Shown: positions 42,990-52,647, numbered from the stretch's first letter. The stretch: 64,000 bases of DNA from an uncultured Litoreibacter sp. (GCA_947494435.1 CANLUY010000002.1:682001-746000); one strand, 5' to 3'. The notes: a model not told the origin generated them from the letters alone. Program-made: numbers and translations.

Positions 42990-44602
42990 CCAAAGAGCGC
43001 CTCTACCTCTTCGACACCACGCTGCGCGACGGTCAGCAAACCCAAGGTGTACAATTCTCAACCCCTGAGAAAATCCAGATTGCGGAACTTCTGGACCAAA
43101 TCGGCATCGATTATATCGAAGGCGGTTGGCCCGGCGCGAACCCAACAGACAGCGATTTCTTCGCGCAACCCACTGATACTAAAGCAACAATGACGGCCTT
43201 CGGGATGACCAAACGGGCAGGGCGCTCCGCTGAAAACGACGATGTCCTCGCCGCCGTCATGAACGCCAACACCCCCGCTGTCTGCCTCGTCGGCAAGACC
43301 CACGACTTCCATGTCACCAAAGCCTTAGGCATCGCCCTCGATGAAAATATCGAAAATATCTCTCAATCTTTCAAGCACTTAGTGGCAAATAACCGCGAAG
43401 CCATCTTCGACGCCGAACACTTTTTCGACGGCTACAAATCCAACCCCGACTACGCCCTTCAATCTATCCACGCTGCTTACGATGCTGGTTGCCGCTGGAT
43501 CGCCCTCTGCGACACCAATGGCGGCACCCTTCCAGCCGAAATTCATGATATAGTTCAATCGGTTATCTCTTCTGGTATCTCCGGTGATCACCTCGGAATC
43601 CATACCCACAACGATACCGAAAACGCAGTTGCAGGCAGCCTCGCCGCCGTCGATGCCGGTGCACGGCAAATCCAAGGTACACTCAACGGCTTGGGTGAGC
43701 GCTGCGGCAACGCCAACCTCACCTCGATCATCCCAACTTTGCTTTTAAAACAAAGATATGCGGAGCGTTATTCAACTGGAATTGACGCCGAAAACCTGCA
43801 TCTGCTGACCGTCGCATCCCGTAAACTCGACGAGATCTTGAACCGCGTCCCCAATAAACAAGCCCCTTACGTCGGCGCTTCCGCCTTCGCCCACAAGGCC
43901 GGCCTTCACGCGAGCGCCATTCTGAAAGACCCAACGACCTACGAACACATCGACCCCGCCGCCGTTGGCAATGCACGCATCATCCCGATGAGCAATCAGG
44001 CAGGGCAATCTAACCTACGGAAAAGGTTAGAAGAAATGGGTTTGAACGAAATCGAAAAGACGGCCCTACCACGCATCCTTGACCGGATCAAAGAAGCTGA
44101 AGACAAGGGCTATTCTTACGACACCGCGCAAGCCAGCTTCGAACTGCTTGCCAGAGATGAGCTTGGTTTGTTGCCGAAGTTTTTCGAGGTTAAACGCTAC
44201 AAGGTCACGGTTGAGCGTCGCAAAAACAAATATAATCAGATGGTTAGCCTGTCTGAGGCCATGGTCGTCGTCAAGGTTGATGGTGAAAAGATGCTCAGCG
44301 TCAGTGAAAGCCATGATGAGCACGGCTCTGACCGTGGCCCGGTGAATGCGCTGTCTAAAGCTCTTGCAAAGGATCTTGGGCAGTATTCGAAGATACTCGA
44401 AGACATGCACCTTGTTGATTTTAAAGTACGAATTACACAAGGCGGCACTGAAGCGGTCACGCGCGTCATCATCGATTCCGCCGATAGCAAGGGCCGTAGA
44501 TGGTCCACCGTCGGTGTCTCTGCTAATATAGTGGATGCAAGCTTCGAGGCTCTTTTGGACGCCGTAAACTGGAAACTGATCCAAGAAAGCGCAAACTTAT
44601 GA
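42986..44602 (+). CDS. cimA: (R)-citramalate synthase
   Basis: A 538-aa member of the isopropylmalate synthase family, of the CimA type. It condenses pyruvate and acetyl-CoA to citramalate, opening the threonine-independent route to isoleucine. It has Y-L-F-D-T-T-L-R-D-G-Q-Q at the N terminus, the metal histidines in G-I-H-T-H-N-D-T and a C-terminal LeuA-type allosteric domain (about 410-538). The E-G-G-W-P-G-A-N-P-T-D segment is characteristic of the CimA branch. The start at 42986 overlaps the stop of the small ORF. It overlaps the next gene by four bases. Confidence 0.9.
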   Translation: MTKERLYLFDTTLRDGQQTQGVQFSTPEKIQIAELLDQIGIDYIEGGWPGANPTDSDFFAQPTDTKATMTAFGMTKRAGRSAENDDVLAAVMNANTPAVCLVGKTHDFHVTKALGIALDENIENISQSFKHLVANNREAIFDAEHFFDGYKSNPDYALQSIHAAYDAGCRWIALCDTNGGTLPAEIHDIVQSVISSGISGDHLGIHTHNDTENAVAGSLAAVDAGARQIQGTLNGLGERCGNANLTSIIPTLLLKQRYAERYSTGIDAENLHLLTVASRKLDEILNRVPNKQAPYVGASAFAHKAGLHASAILKDPTTYEHIDPAAVGNARIIPMSNQAGQSNLRKRLEEMGLNEIEKTALPRILDRIKEAEDKGYSYDTAQASFELLARDELGLLPKFFEVKRYKVTVERRKNKYNQMVSLSEAMVVVKVDGEKMLSVSESHDEHGSDRGPVNALSKALAKDLGQYSKILEDMHLVDFKVRITQGGTEAVTRVIIDSADSKGRRWSTVGVSANIVDASFEALLDAVNWKLIQESANL

Positions 44603-45369
44603 GCCTTCAGGCCTGTGCGGAACTCGTCCAGTCTGCCGATCCGGATCGCGCGGCTGTGACAGTCTATGCCCCTGAAGACATTCAAAAAATCCTGTGGCCA
44701 CTGTACGCGTTTAACGTCGAAGTGTCCCGCGCGCCATGGGTCACGCAAGAACCGATGATCGCTGAGATACGCCTGCAATGGTGGCGTGACGCATTAGAAG
44801 AGATCAGGGAAGCAAAACCCGTCCGAAGCCATGAAGTTACATTGCCACTGGCGGCCATTTTAGACGCGGAAGGCGCGATGTCCCTTGATAAACTGGTTGC
44901 TGCCCGGAAGTGGGATATTTACAGCGATCCCTTCGCAAATGCGGCGGATTTTGACGGTTATATTGACGCCACTTACGGGAATTTATTTTGGACAGCCGCG
45001 AGGCTGATTGACCCTTCTGCCGACGAAACACTCATACGACGCTTTGCCTATGGTTGTGGCGTCGCGGCTTTGCTGCGGGCGACTGCAGAGCTCAAAGCAT
45101 TGAAACGGAACCCAATACTGGACGATAGCCTTGAGGGTTTTGGAACACTGGCTGATGCTGCTTCAACAGCTTTGTGTGAGGTCTCAAGCTTACGAACGTC
45201 GGTTCCTAAGTCACTCACACCATTGCTCTTGTCGGGATGGTCAGCGCGCCCAGTCTTGCAAGCCATCAAGAAAGATGCGCGCGCTGTTTACACACAAGGA
45301 TTTGCGCAAAGCGAGTTTGCAAAACGCTGGCGTCTCTTGAAAGTCACGACGCTAGGCTGGTGGCACTAG
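44599..45369 (+). CDS. squalene/phytoene synthase-like protein
   Basis: A 256-aa protein of the squalene/phytoene synthase fold. The first Asp-rich motif is reduced to Q-W-W-R-D-A-L-E-E and no clear second D-x-x-x-D is seen, so prenyl-condensing activity is doubtful. It resembles the NDUFAF6-like group, linked to respiratory complex I assembly in mitochondria. It is coupled by ATGA to cimA and overlaps the convergent MFS gene by four bases. No carotenoid genes are near. Confidence 0.72.
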   Translation: MSLQACAELVQSADPDRAAVTVYAPEDIQKILWPLYAFNVEVSRAPWVTQEPMIAEIRLQWWRDALEEIREAKPVRSHEVTLPLAAILDAEGAMSLDKLVAARKWDIYSDPFANAADFDGYIDATYGNLFWTAARLIDPSADETLIRRFAYGCGVAALLRATAELKALKRNPILDDSLEGFGTLADAASTALCEVSSLRTSVPKSLTPLLLSGWSARPVLQAIKKDARAVYTQGFAQSEFAKRWRLLKVTTLGWWH

Positions 45370-46598
45370 GCAGGTTTTCGGCTGTTCAGTGCAAGCCAGA
45401 CCAATGCACCACCCGCAAGAGCCAAGAACGGCCCCATTGCGAGGTTCACTGCGCTCCATCCTTCGACAGGTGTGCCACCGGAACAGTTCATTAACCCGCC
45501 AGACGCCAGAGATGCGAGCGTCACACAACCAAACACAATCGCATCATTTAGCCCTTGGACGCGGCCCCGTTCTGCCGGATCATGCGAGCTTGCTAACATC
45601 GTTGTCGCGCCGATAAACCCAAAATTCCATCCCAGACCCAGCAAGATCAGAGCGCCGTAAAAATTCAGCAGCGTAACGCCCGTGAGAGCAACAAGCCCTG
45701 CTGCAGCAAGGATGACGAGACCGCTTGCGACAATCTTCTCGACCCCGAAGCGGCTGATCAAATGGCCAGTAAAAAAGGACGGTGCGAACATCGCAAGCAC
45801 GTGGGCTGATACTATGTCATTGGCCTGATTGGTGGAAAAACCACATCCTACGACGGCGAGCGGTGTGGAGGTCATAACCAAGTTCATCAAAGCATAGCTG
45901 ACCATGGCGCAGATAACGGCGACCGCGATCCGCGGTGTCTTCAAAAGCTCAAGTTTCGTTCGGGTTGCTCTCGCGCCTTTCGCGACGGCAGTGCTGACTG
46001 TTTGCGGGAGGTCCAATGCGAAGAACAGAAGCAAACCGCCAAGGTTGAGGGCTATAATCGCCACATAAGTTCCCAAAAACGGAATAACAGAGAAATCCAT
46101 GACGGCCTTGTTCAATTGCGGACCGAACAGGGCGGACAACAACCCGCCCGCCATTACGTAGGAAATTGCTTTAGGCTTGTAGTCGTCTGAGGCCACGTCA
46201 GTTGCGGCGAAACGGTAAAAGCCTTGTGCGGACATATAGATACCAGTCAGGTAGCTGCCAGCCAGCAGCGTCAGAAACGAGCCTATGTAGAGCCCAAAGC
46301 ACGCAATAGCCGCACCAGCCGCACCAGCAAGCGCACCAAGAATGAAACCAGCACGTCGACCGTTGCGCTGCATATACGGTGAAATCCATGGAGCGGTTGT
46401 CATCGAACCAAACACAACGAAGGAGATCGGTAAGGTCGCAAGACACGGATTCGTGGAGAGCATATTGCCGGCTAGGCCGCCCGTGACAAAGACCATAGGC
46501 ATCTGCGCGCCCAAGATGGCCTGTGCAGCCACCAGCACGCATACGTTGCGTCGCGCACGGTTGTCGTCGATGTCAGGGGCAGGGTTCATATCGGTCAT
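45366..46598 (-). CDS. MFS transporter
   Basis: A 410-aa major facilitator protein with about twelve hydrophobic segments, two halves of six, and a short acidic cytosolic N terminus. The loop motif M-Q-R-N-G-R-R-A-G-F between helices 2 and 3 is typical. The substrate is unknown. It lies 27 bases upstream of cobB and could be cotranscribed with the cob genes in reverse order (cobA-cobB-MFS). Confidence 0.82.
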   Translation of the reverse strand: MTDMNPAPDIDDNRARRNVCVLVAAQAILGAQMPMVFVTGGLAGNMLSTNPCLATLPISFVVFGSMTTAPWISPYMQRNGRRAGFILGALAGAAGAAIACFGLYIGSFLTLLAGSYLTGIYMSAQGFYRFAATDVASDDYKPKAISYVMAGGLLSALFGPQLNKAVMDFSVIPFLGTYVAIIALNLGGLLLFFALDLPQTVSTAVAKGARATRTKLELLKTPRIAVAVICAMVSYALMNLVMTSTPLAVVGCGFSTNQANDIVSAHVLAMFAPSFFTGHLISRFGVEKIVASGLVILAAAGLVALTGVTLLNFYGALILLGLGWNFGFIGATTMLASSHDPAERGRVQGLNDAIVFGCVTLASLASGGLMNCSGGTPVEGWSAVNLAMGPFLALAGGALVWLALNSRKPA

Positions 46599-46625
46599 AG
46601 AAACTGACCTACGCCTCTCACCAAG

Positions 46626-47897
46626 TTAAGACAAGCCACGCTCGATAATATGTGCGAAGGACCCGCAGACCCTTCCTTGCCTAAGACCCATCGGCGGGAG
46701 CGGAAAGCCTTCTGCATCTGTCGCCTCGAATAGCGGAGCTCCATCGGCTTTGACAGTGGTCGCATAGTGAAACTCATGCGCTTTGTGGTGCCCGGCTACC
46801 GGGCCGTTTTCGGCTGCAAGCGTTCTGTACCCCAGATGCAGCTTGCGATCTGCAAAGCTGGTTTGAAGAGATAGTAAACCAGCCATTTCATGCGTTTTGC
46901 CGTCAGCGTCAGTGAGACTTTCTCCAAGCGTCATGTAGCCGCCGCATTCCCCATAAATATCAGATATTTGCGCGGCACTCCTTAAGCTTTCTAGAAAGAT
47001 GGATGCTTCAGAAAGTGATTGCGCATGCAACTCCGGGTATCCGCCGGGAAGGTAGACAAGATCCGCAGAAGGGACGGCCTCATTTGACAAGGGTGAGAAA
47101 TAGGCGATGCGATTGCCAGCCATTTCCCAACGATCAATAAGATGCGGATAGATAAAGGAAAAAGCCTGATCCTTTGCAACCGCAATGACAGCACCGGTTT
47201 GCGGTTTTGGCTGACGTGCCTTACGATGCGGCGTGGGCGTTGCCAGTTTTTGTAGTTTTGTTAGATCGACATAGCGGGTCATCTGCAATGCCGCGTGGTC
47301 GAGGAAGTCTTCTAGACCTTCGAGTTCCTGAGCCTGAACGAGGCCAAGATGGCGTGAGGGGGTCTTGAGCTTTACGTCCCGAAAGACTGCGCCAAGGATT
47401 GGAATATCCACAGTTTCTAAGGCTGCACGTAAAATCATTTCATGTCTGCGGCTGCCGACCTTGTTCAGGATGATCCCCGCGACCTTGACGGACGGATCAT
47501 GCCCACTGAACCCCTGAACCAACGGCGCAATTGATTGTGCCGTATGGCTTGCATCGACAACCAAAACGACAGGTAATTTCAACTGTCGCGCAAGGTCTGC
47601 GACGGCCCCTTTCCCTGCTGGTGGCGCCCCATCAAACAGGCCCATTGCACCTTCAATCAGCAGTAGATCATCAGTCGCTGCGAGCTCACGGATTTGACGC
47701 GGTTGCATTGCCCATGCATCAAGGTTTGCGCAGGGCTGTCCGCATGCCGCTTCATGAAATCGTGGATCGATGTAATCGGGACCGGATTTTGCACCCCGCA
47801 CGGCAACTTTGCGCTGCTTCAACGCGCGAAGCAGGCCCAAAGTGATAGTGGTTTTGCCGCTCCCTGAACTGGGTGCGGCAATGATCAATCCGGGCAT
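46626..47897 (-). CDS. cobB: cobyrinic acid a,c-diamide synthase
   Basis: A 423-aa amidotransferase of the CobB/CbiA family that amidates the a and c side chains of (hydrogeno)byrinic acid using glutamine and ATP. The N-terminal ATPase loop is A-P-S-S-G-S-G-K-T-T, and the glutaminase cysteine is in I-Y-G-E-C-G-G-Y-M. The final H-E-F-H-Y holds the glutaminase histidine. It is 13 bases downstream of cobA on the same strand. Confidence 0.92.
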   Translation of the reverse strand: MPGLIIAAPSSGSGKTTITLGLLRALKQRKVAVRGAKSGPDYIDPRFHEAACGQPCANLDAWAMQPRQIRELAATDDLLLIEGAMGLFDGAPPAGKGAVADLARQLKLPVVLVVDASHTAQSIAPLVQGFSGHDPSVKVAGIILNKVGSRRHEMILRAALETVDIPILGAVFRDVKLKTPSRHLGLVQAQELEGLEDFLDHAALQMTRYVDLTKLQKLATPTPHRKARQPKPQTGAVIAVAKDQAFSFIYPHLIDRWEMAGNRIAYFSPLSNEAVPSADLVYLPGGYPELHAQSLSEASIFLESLRSAAQISDIYGECGGYMTLGESLTDADGKTHEMAGLLSLQTSFADRKLHLGYRTLAAENGPVAGHHKAHEFHYATTVKADGAPLFEATDAEGFPLPPMGLRQGRVCGSFAHIIERGLS

Positions 47898-47910
47898 ATC
47901 AGATTACGCC

Positions 47911-48762
47911 TCACGCACTTTCGGCTGGTCGCCCTCGGTCCAGAGGGTCCAGATTGCGCGGGGTCAGACCAGCTGCCATGCCTTGCCAGTCAAGGACCTG
48001 CCGCATCAAAACGGAACGACCAACACAGATTATCGCAGGCGGCTCCAAGCCAGCCGCGTCGATATCTGCGACACAGCTTCCAAGCGTCGTCTCCAGCACA
48101 CGTTGATCTTCCGTCGTGGCCGTTGTCACGATTGCAACTGGTTCAGATGTAGGACGTCCAGCATTCAGAAGTTCCGATGAGATGCGCTGAATATGCTTCA
48201 TTCCCATGTAAATCACGATGACCTGACTGCCTTGCGCAATCGCCTTCCAATCAAGTGAGCTTGTTGCATTGCCCGTCTGATCGTGGCCGGTCACAAAGGT
48301 TACGGATTGGTTCACATCACGATGGGTCACCGGTATGCCCGCATATGCGAGCCCGCCAATGCCCGCAGAAATTCCCGGAATGATCCTTATGGGGACACCG
48401 TGTTGCACAAGTGTCTGCGCCTCTTCACCGCCACGACCAAAAACAAAGGGGTCGCCTCCCTTCAGCCGCAAAACACGTTTGCCTTTGCGGGCCAATTCTA
48501 CGAGATGAAGAGAAATGTCGCGCTGTTTGGCGGACGGTTTTCCGCCGCGTTTGCCCGCATAAATATGTTTCGCATTTGGCGCCCAATCCAAGATAGCCTC
48601 TTGAACGAGAGCGTCATAGATGACCACGTCCGCTTGCCGCAGCGCGTTCAACGCATGCAGTGTTAACAGCCCCGGATCTCCCGGTCCTGCACCACAAAGC
48701 CATACCCAGCCGGGCTCAAGCACGGGCCAGTTCTTCTGTGGGAGTGTCAACGAGTCGGTCAT
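47911..48762 (-). CDS. cobA: uroporphyrinogen-III C-methyltransferase
   Basis: A 283-aa SAM-dependent methyltransferase that makes precorrin-2 from uroporphyrinogen III, the entry to cobalamin and sirohaem. It has G-A-G-P-G-D-P-G-L-L-T at the N terminus and R-L-K-G-G-D-P-F-V-F-G-R-G-G-E-E in the active site. The single domain (no CysG part) and its position before cobB favour the cobalamin role. The start at 48762 has AAGGGG upstream. It diverges from cbiD with 98 bases between them. Confidence 0.93.
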   Translation of the reverse strand: MTDSLTLPQKNWPVLEPGWVWLCGAGPGDPGLLTLHALNALRQADVVIYDALVQEAILDWAPNAKHIYAGKRGGKPSAKQRDISLHLVELARKGKRVLRLKGGDPFVFGRGGEEAQTLVQHGVPIRIIPGISAGIGGLAYAGIPVTHRDVNQSVTFVTGHDQTGNATSSLDWKAIAQGSQVIVIYMGMKHIQRISSELLNAGRPTSEPVAIVTTATTEDQRVLETTLGSCVADIDAAGLEPPAIICVGRSVLMRQVLDWQGMAAGLTPRNLDPLDRGRPAESA

Positions 48763-48860
48763 GCCCCTTACTATGCCGCGCGGTGATCCTTGTGCAAAGC
48801 GAAAGAGCGACATGCATTGTGTCATTGGCGGCGCAGATTTCGACGTTATAGTCGCGGTTT

Positions 48861-49919
48861 ATGAGTGATGATCCCTCAGCAAGACTGCGCCGCGGCTGGA
48901 CCACAGGCGCTTGCGCCACTGCAGCTACAAAAGCTGCATTGCAAGCGCTGTGGGGTGGCATCGAACCGAAAACGATCGGGATCACATTGCCGAAAGGGGA
49001 GCAGCCGGTTTTTGAGATCGCCTTTCTACGCCAAGGCGCAGGATGGGCGCAGGTGGGGATCGAGAAAGATGCGGGCGATGATCCCGATGTTACGCATGGC
49101 GCGATTATTGAGGCGCGCGTGGAGGCCTCAGAAGGCGGCATTGTGTTTGCTGCGGGGAAAGGCGTTGGCATCGTGACGAAACCGGGTTTGCCGATAGAGG
49201 TTGGGGAGCCTGCTATAAACCCAGTACCACGCCAATTGATGCGGGATGTGGTATCGGAAATGGCCGCTACTTACGATCAATCGACAGATATCAGAATTAC
49301 AGTTTCGGTTCAGCATGGTGAGGCCCTTGCGCTGAAAACATGGAACCCTCGGCTTGGTATTGAAGGCGGGTTGTCGATCCTCGGCACGACTGGTGTGGTT
49401 CGTCCGTTTTCCTGCGCTGCTTGGATCGCCTCAATCCATCGTGGAATTGACGTGGCTAATGCCACTGGCACAATGCATGTCGCGGGATGCACAGGGGCGA
49501 CGAGTGAACGCGTTGTTAAAGAGCTTTACGGGTTGCCGGATCACGCGATGCTGGACATGGGCGACTTCGCAGGCGGACTTTTAAAATACCTTAAAAAGCA
49601 TCCGGTTGAACGCATCACCATTGGTGGTGGTATTGGCAAAATGACGAAGCTGGCGCAGGGCGCACGGGACCTGCATTCAAAACGGAGCCAGATTGATTTC
49701 ATGCAGCTAAATGACTGGGCACAGGACGCCGGTCTGGCGCAAGTTGCGGATGCAAACACCGCCTTGGAGGCGGTCAGTCGTGCTGGTAATGGTCTCGCTC
49801 AGATAGTAGCACAGCGGGCCGTTGAGCAAGTCAATGGAATGCTGAAGGGAAGTGGCGTAAGGTCCGATACCGTCGTCATTGATCGGTCCGGTAAGATCTT
49901 GGCAAGAGCCGGCGCATGA
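48861..49919 (+). CDS. cbiD: cobalt-precorrin-5B C1-methyltransferase
   Basis: A 352-aa CbiD, which methylates C1 of the corrin ring in B12 synthesis. The N-terminal L-R-R-G-W-T-T-G-A-C-A-T-A-A-T-K-A-A signature and a G-G-G-I-G-K-M-T-K-L-A-Q-G loop are clear. CbiD is the anaerobic-route name, but alphaproteobacteria without CobF use it with otherwise aerobic-type enzymes. It is coupled by ATGA to cobK. Confidence 0.92.
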   Translation: MSDDPSARLRRGWTTGACATAATKAALQALWGGIEPKTIGITLPKGEQPVFEIAFLRQGAGWAQVGIEKDAGDDPDVTHGAIIEARVEASEGGIVFAAGKGVGIVTKPGLPIEVGEPAINPVPRQLMRDVVSEMAATYDQSTDIRITVSVQHGEALALKTWNPRLGIEGGLSILGTTGVVRPFSCAAWIASIHRGIDVANATGTMHVAGCTGATSERVVKELYGLPDHAMLDMGDFAGGLLKYLKKHPVERITIGGGIGKMTKLAQGARDLHSKRSQIDFMQLNDWAQDAGLAQVADANTALEAVSRAGNGLAQIVAQRAVEQVNGMLKGSGVRSDTVVIDRSGKILARAGA

Positions 49920-50653
49920 AGATCTTGTTGCTTGCTGGAACCGGTGAGGCCAATCAGCTGGCAACCGCTTTGAGCGATGCGGGACATGACGTTATCGCGT
50001 CGCTCGCCGGCGTTACGCGCACACCACGGTCTTTGAAATGCGCCACACGCATTGGCGGGTTCGGTGGGGAAACCGGCTTTTCTGCTTGGCTTGATGAACA
50101 TCAGCCTGACTTGGTGTTGGACGCGACGCATCCATTTGCCCATCGTATCACTGAAAGAACGGCACGCATATGCAGGCGCAGGGCGCTGAATTATGTCCAA
50201 CTGCTGCGCGCGCCATGGACTGCCGATCCCAACAAACGCCAAGTGGAAGTTGCAAATGTTGCTGAGGCCAGAGTTCTGGTTCCACGCGGGTCACGCGTCT
50301 TCTTGGCGACTGGCCGACAGACGTTGATGGAGTTTTCTGATTTCTCAGACTGTGAATTGATCTGCCGTCAGATTGATCCTCCAGATCAGCCTTTCCCATT
50401 TGAGAATGGACGATACTTGATTGGTCGCCCCCCATTTTCAGTGGAGGACGAAAAAGCGCTTTTTGCGCTGCTGGCCATAGATGTCTTGATCGTAAAGAAC
50501 GCGGGCGGCGCAGCGTCCTATTCCAAAATTGAGGCCGCTGCAGAGTTGGACCTTCCTGTCATTCTTTTGGCGCGACCTGCTCAACCTGATGCGCGGCGTG
50601 TCAGCGACGTAGACGGTGCTTTAGCGTGGGTGGCTCAGCTTGAGAGTAATTGA
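49916..50653 (+). CDS. cobK: precorrin-6A reductase
   Basis: A 245-aa NADPH-dependent reductase of the CobK/CbiJ family that reduces the corrin macrocycle after C1 methylation by its upstream neighbour. It has I-L-L-L-A-G-T-G-E-A-N-Q-L at the N terminus, D-A-T-H-P-F-A-H-R-I-T in the middle and V-K-N-A-G-G-A-A-S-Y-S-K-I near the C terminus. Its 3' end overlaps the AlkA-like gene. Confidence 0.92.
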   Translation: MKILLLAGTGEANQLATALSDAGHDVIASLAGVTRTPRSLKCATRIGGFGGETGFSAWLDEHQPDLVLDATHPFAHRITERTARICRRRALNYVQLLRAPWTADPNKRQVEVANVAEARVLVPRGSRVFLATGRQTLMEFSDFSDCELICRQIDPPDQPFPFENGRYLIGRPPFSVEDEKALFALLAIDVLIVKNAGGAASYSKIEAAAELDLPVILLARPAQPDARRVSDVDGALAWVAQLESN

Positions 50654-51260
50654 GACCGACAGCGACATCGCAGAGGGTGCTGCATGGCTTGCCGCACATG
50701 AACCACGATTTGCGAACGTACTGCCACAACTGGAGCCACTGCCATTGCGACGCAGGCCCGATGGCTTCGGGCAACTCTTGAGCGCCATCATGTCTCAACA
50801 AGTCAGTGTCGCATCAGCGGCGGCCATTTCGAAGCGTTTGGAAGATGCCGGACTAATAGATGAGAGCGCTGTCGCATCGGCAACTGAGGAGGAGCTTCGT
50901 GCATGTGGATTGTCACGGCAGAAAATCCGTTATGCGGGCGAATTGGCACGTGCGCGGATCGACTACGTGGCGCTGCGACAGGCTGAAACGCACCATGTGA
51001 TCAAAACTCTGACGGCTGTGCCCGGTATAGGCACTTGGACAGCGGAGATTTACGCGATGTTTTCACTGGGCCGTCCAGATGTGTTCGCGCCGGGGGACCT
51101 CGCGTTGCAAATTGCAACGCAACACCTCTTCGAACTCGATGCGCGCCCGTCTGAAAAAGAACTGCGGGCAATAGCGAAACGCTGGTCACCTTGGCAATCC
51201 GTTGCAGCCCGTCTGCTCTTTGCCTACTACAGAACAATTAAAGGCAGAGAAGGGCTTTAG
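50640..51260 (+). CDS. AlkA-like DNA-3-methyladenine glycosylase
   Basis: A 206-aa HhH-GPD glycosylase that removes alkylated bases. The helix-hairpin-helix is V-P-G-I-G-T-W-T-A-E-I, and the catalytic aspartate follows in F-A-P-G-D-L-A-L-Q. No iron-sulfur cysteines are seen, which fits AlkA and not MutY/Nth. The only fitting start appears to be a TTG at 50640, inside the end of cobK, so translation may depend on cobK. Confidence 0.87.
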   Translation: MRVIETDSDIAEGAAWLAAHEPRFANVLPQLEPLPLRRRPDGFGQLLSAIMSQQVSVASAAAISKRLEDAGLIDESAVASATEEELRACGLSRQKIRYAGELARARIDYVALRQAETHHVIKTLTAVPGIGTWTAEIYAMFSLGRPDVFAPGDLALQIATQHLFELDARPSEKELRAIAKRWSPWQSVAARLLFAYYRTIKGREGL

Positions 51261-51263
51261 ACG

Positions 51264-51935
51264 ATGGCACGAGTATTAGAAGGTGGGCGCAAAGCCAGCA
51301 AGTCAGGTGAAACGGATTCACTTGTGATCTTTCTGCATGGCTACGGCGCGGATGGGGCAGACCTTCTTGGTTTGGCTGATCCTCTGTCGGAACATTTGCC
51401 AAATACTGTCTTCGTTGCCCCCAACGCGCCTGAGCGTTGCATCGGCAATCCGATGGGATATCAGTGGTTCCCGATCCCGTGGATTGACGGCTCCTCAGAG
51501 GAAGAGTCGGAAGTTGGGATGAACGCCGCGACTGAAGATCTTAATGCCTACCTCGATACGGTCATGGCAGAAGAGGATGTCTTGCCAGAACAAGTCGTGG
51601 TTGTCGGTTTTTCCCAAGGGACGATGATGGCTTTGCACGTTTTACCACGTCGCGACGATGCAGTTGCTGGAATCGTGGGTATTTCGGGCCGGTTGCTGCG
51701 TCCTGAGTTGCTCAAGGATGAAGCGATCAGTAAGCCACCAGTCTTGCTGGTTCATGGCGATCAGGATGACGTTGTGCCTCCAATTTCCATGCCGGAGGCC
51801 GGAGATGCATTGCAAGACGCAGGGTTTGAGGTATTCGGCCATGTCATGAAAGGCACCGGCCACGGCATTGCGCCCGATGGGCTAGGTGTTGCGCTGTCCT
51901 TCATTGGACGGCAATTCAACATCGACTTGGGTTAA
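51264..51935 (+). CDS. phospholipase/carboxylesterase family hydrolase
   Basis: A 223-aa alpha/beta hydrolase of the carboxylesterase/acyl-protein thioesterase type. It has the nucleophile serine in V-G-F-S-Q-G-T, the aspartate in H-G-D-Q-D-D-V-V-P and the histidine in G-T-G-H-G-I. There is no signal peptide. It lies three bases after the AlkA-like gene, which implies cotranscription. The substrate is unknown. Confidence 0.85.
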   Translation: MARVLEGGRKASKSGETDSLVIFLHGYGADGADLLGLADPLSEHLPNTVFVAPNAPERCIGNPMGYQWFPIPWIDGSSEEESEVGMNAATEDLNAYLDTVMAEEDVLPEQVVVVGFSQGTMMALHVLPRRDDAVAGIVGISGRLLRPELLKDEAISKPPVLLVHGDQDDVVPPISMPEAGDALQDAGFEVFGHVMKGTGHGIAPDGLGVALSFIGRQFNIDLG

Positions 51936-52432
51936 GTCAACTGATCTATGCGTCTGACGGCACCTTTGAGAAGCATTTTCGAATAAAGGTCGTGAAATCG
52001 GAGCAGTGGCTTAACCAAGGGCGGCAGTTCTTTCTGACCCGTCTTCGGGCAAACTACTGATCCAAAGCGCAGCCGCGTACTACCGCCGCTCAACGGCTCC
52101 ACCATGAACCATGATTTTGTGGTCGCGCTTATGTCGCACATCAAAAGCTGTGTTTCAGTACGATCCTCCATCATCCAAGCTGCGAAATAGGTGCGGGTTC
52201 CATACGCAATCTGCTTTGCTTCAGAATCTGTAGATTGTCTTTTGATCGTATACTTCAAAATGAAACGCTCGCATTTGAAGAGCCGGCTTGTGTAAAATGC
52301 CTCCACAAATTGCGAAAGGCTGACATCCCGGTCGACTTCGGTTTCAAAGCAATCTGTATAATATCCATCACTGGCTTTGTGCTTTGAGTGCAACGCCCCG
52401 TTTGGCAAAGCCGTCTTAATAATAAGCGTCAT
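51932..52432 (-). CDS. conserved protein of unknown function
   Basis: A 166-aa protein I do not recognise. It has no signal peptide or membrane helix. Composition is mixed alpha/beta, with features such as F-A-A-W-M-M-E-D-R-T-E-T-Q-L-L-M-C-D, S-W-F-M-V-E-P and T-R-L-R-F-G-S-V-V, which would fit a small lipid- or ligand-binding barrel. The start at 52432 follows AGGAGAT; the frame is open 21 codons further upstream. It overlaps the convergent esterase gene by four bases. Confidence 0.6.
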   Translation of the reverse strand: MTLIIKTALPNGALHSKHKASDGYYTDCFETEVDRDVSLSQFVEAFYTSRLFKCERFILKYTIKRQSTDSEAKQIAYGTRTYFAAWMMEDRTETQLLMCDISATTKSWFMVEPLSGGSTRLRFGSVVCPKTGQKELPPLVKPLLRFHDLYSKMLLKGAVRRIDQLT

Positions 52433-52647
52433 TCTTAGTATCTCCTGCGCCTCTCTAAACGCTAGGTCAAACCAAAGCCCGTGTCGCGCGTACAATCGTC
52501 ACATGGCTTGAACACGTATCTTCGCAGACCGCGACATAGCGGGGGTTGTCAGGACGAAACAACGAGATATAGTTTCTCTTGTAGCAAGGGCAGGGTGTCC
52601 TGCTCTGATGCCGATACGGGCAGAACAGGGTGGGAGACGAGTCAAGA

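Noticed and set aside
48763-48860. Possible cobalamin riboswitch between cobA and cbiD
   Set aside because: The gap of 98 bases is too short for a B12 riboswitch plus promoters, and no B12-box-like sequence was seen.
52559-52582. Imperfect palindrome ACAACGAGA / TCTCTTGT upstream of the HNH gene
   Set aside because: The arms need a bulge to pair and there is no second copy, so an operator cannot be supported.
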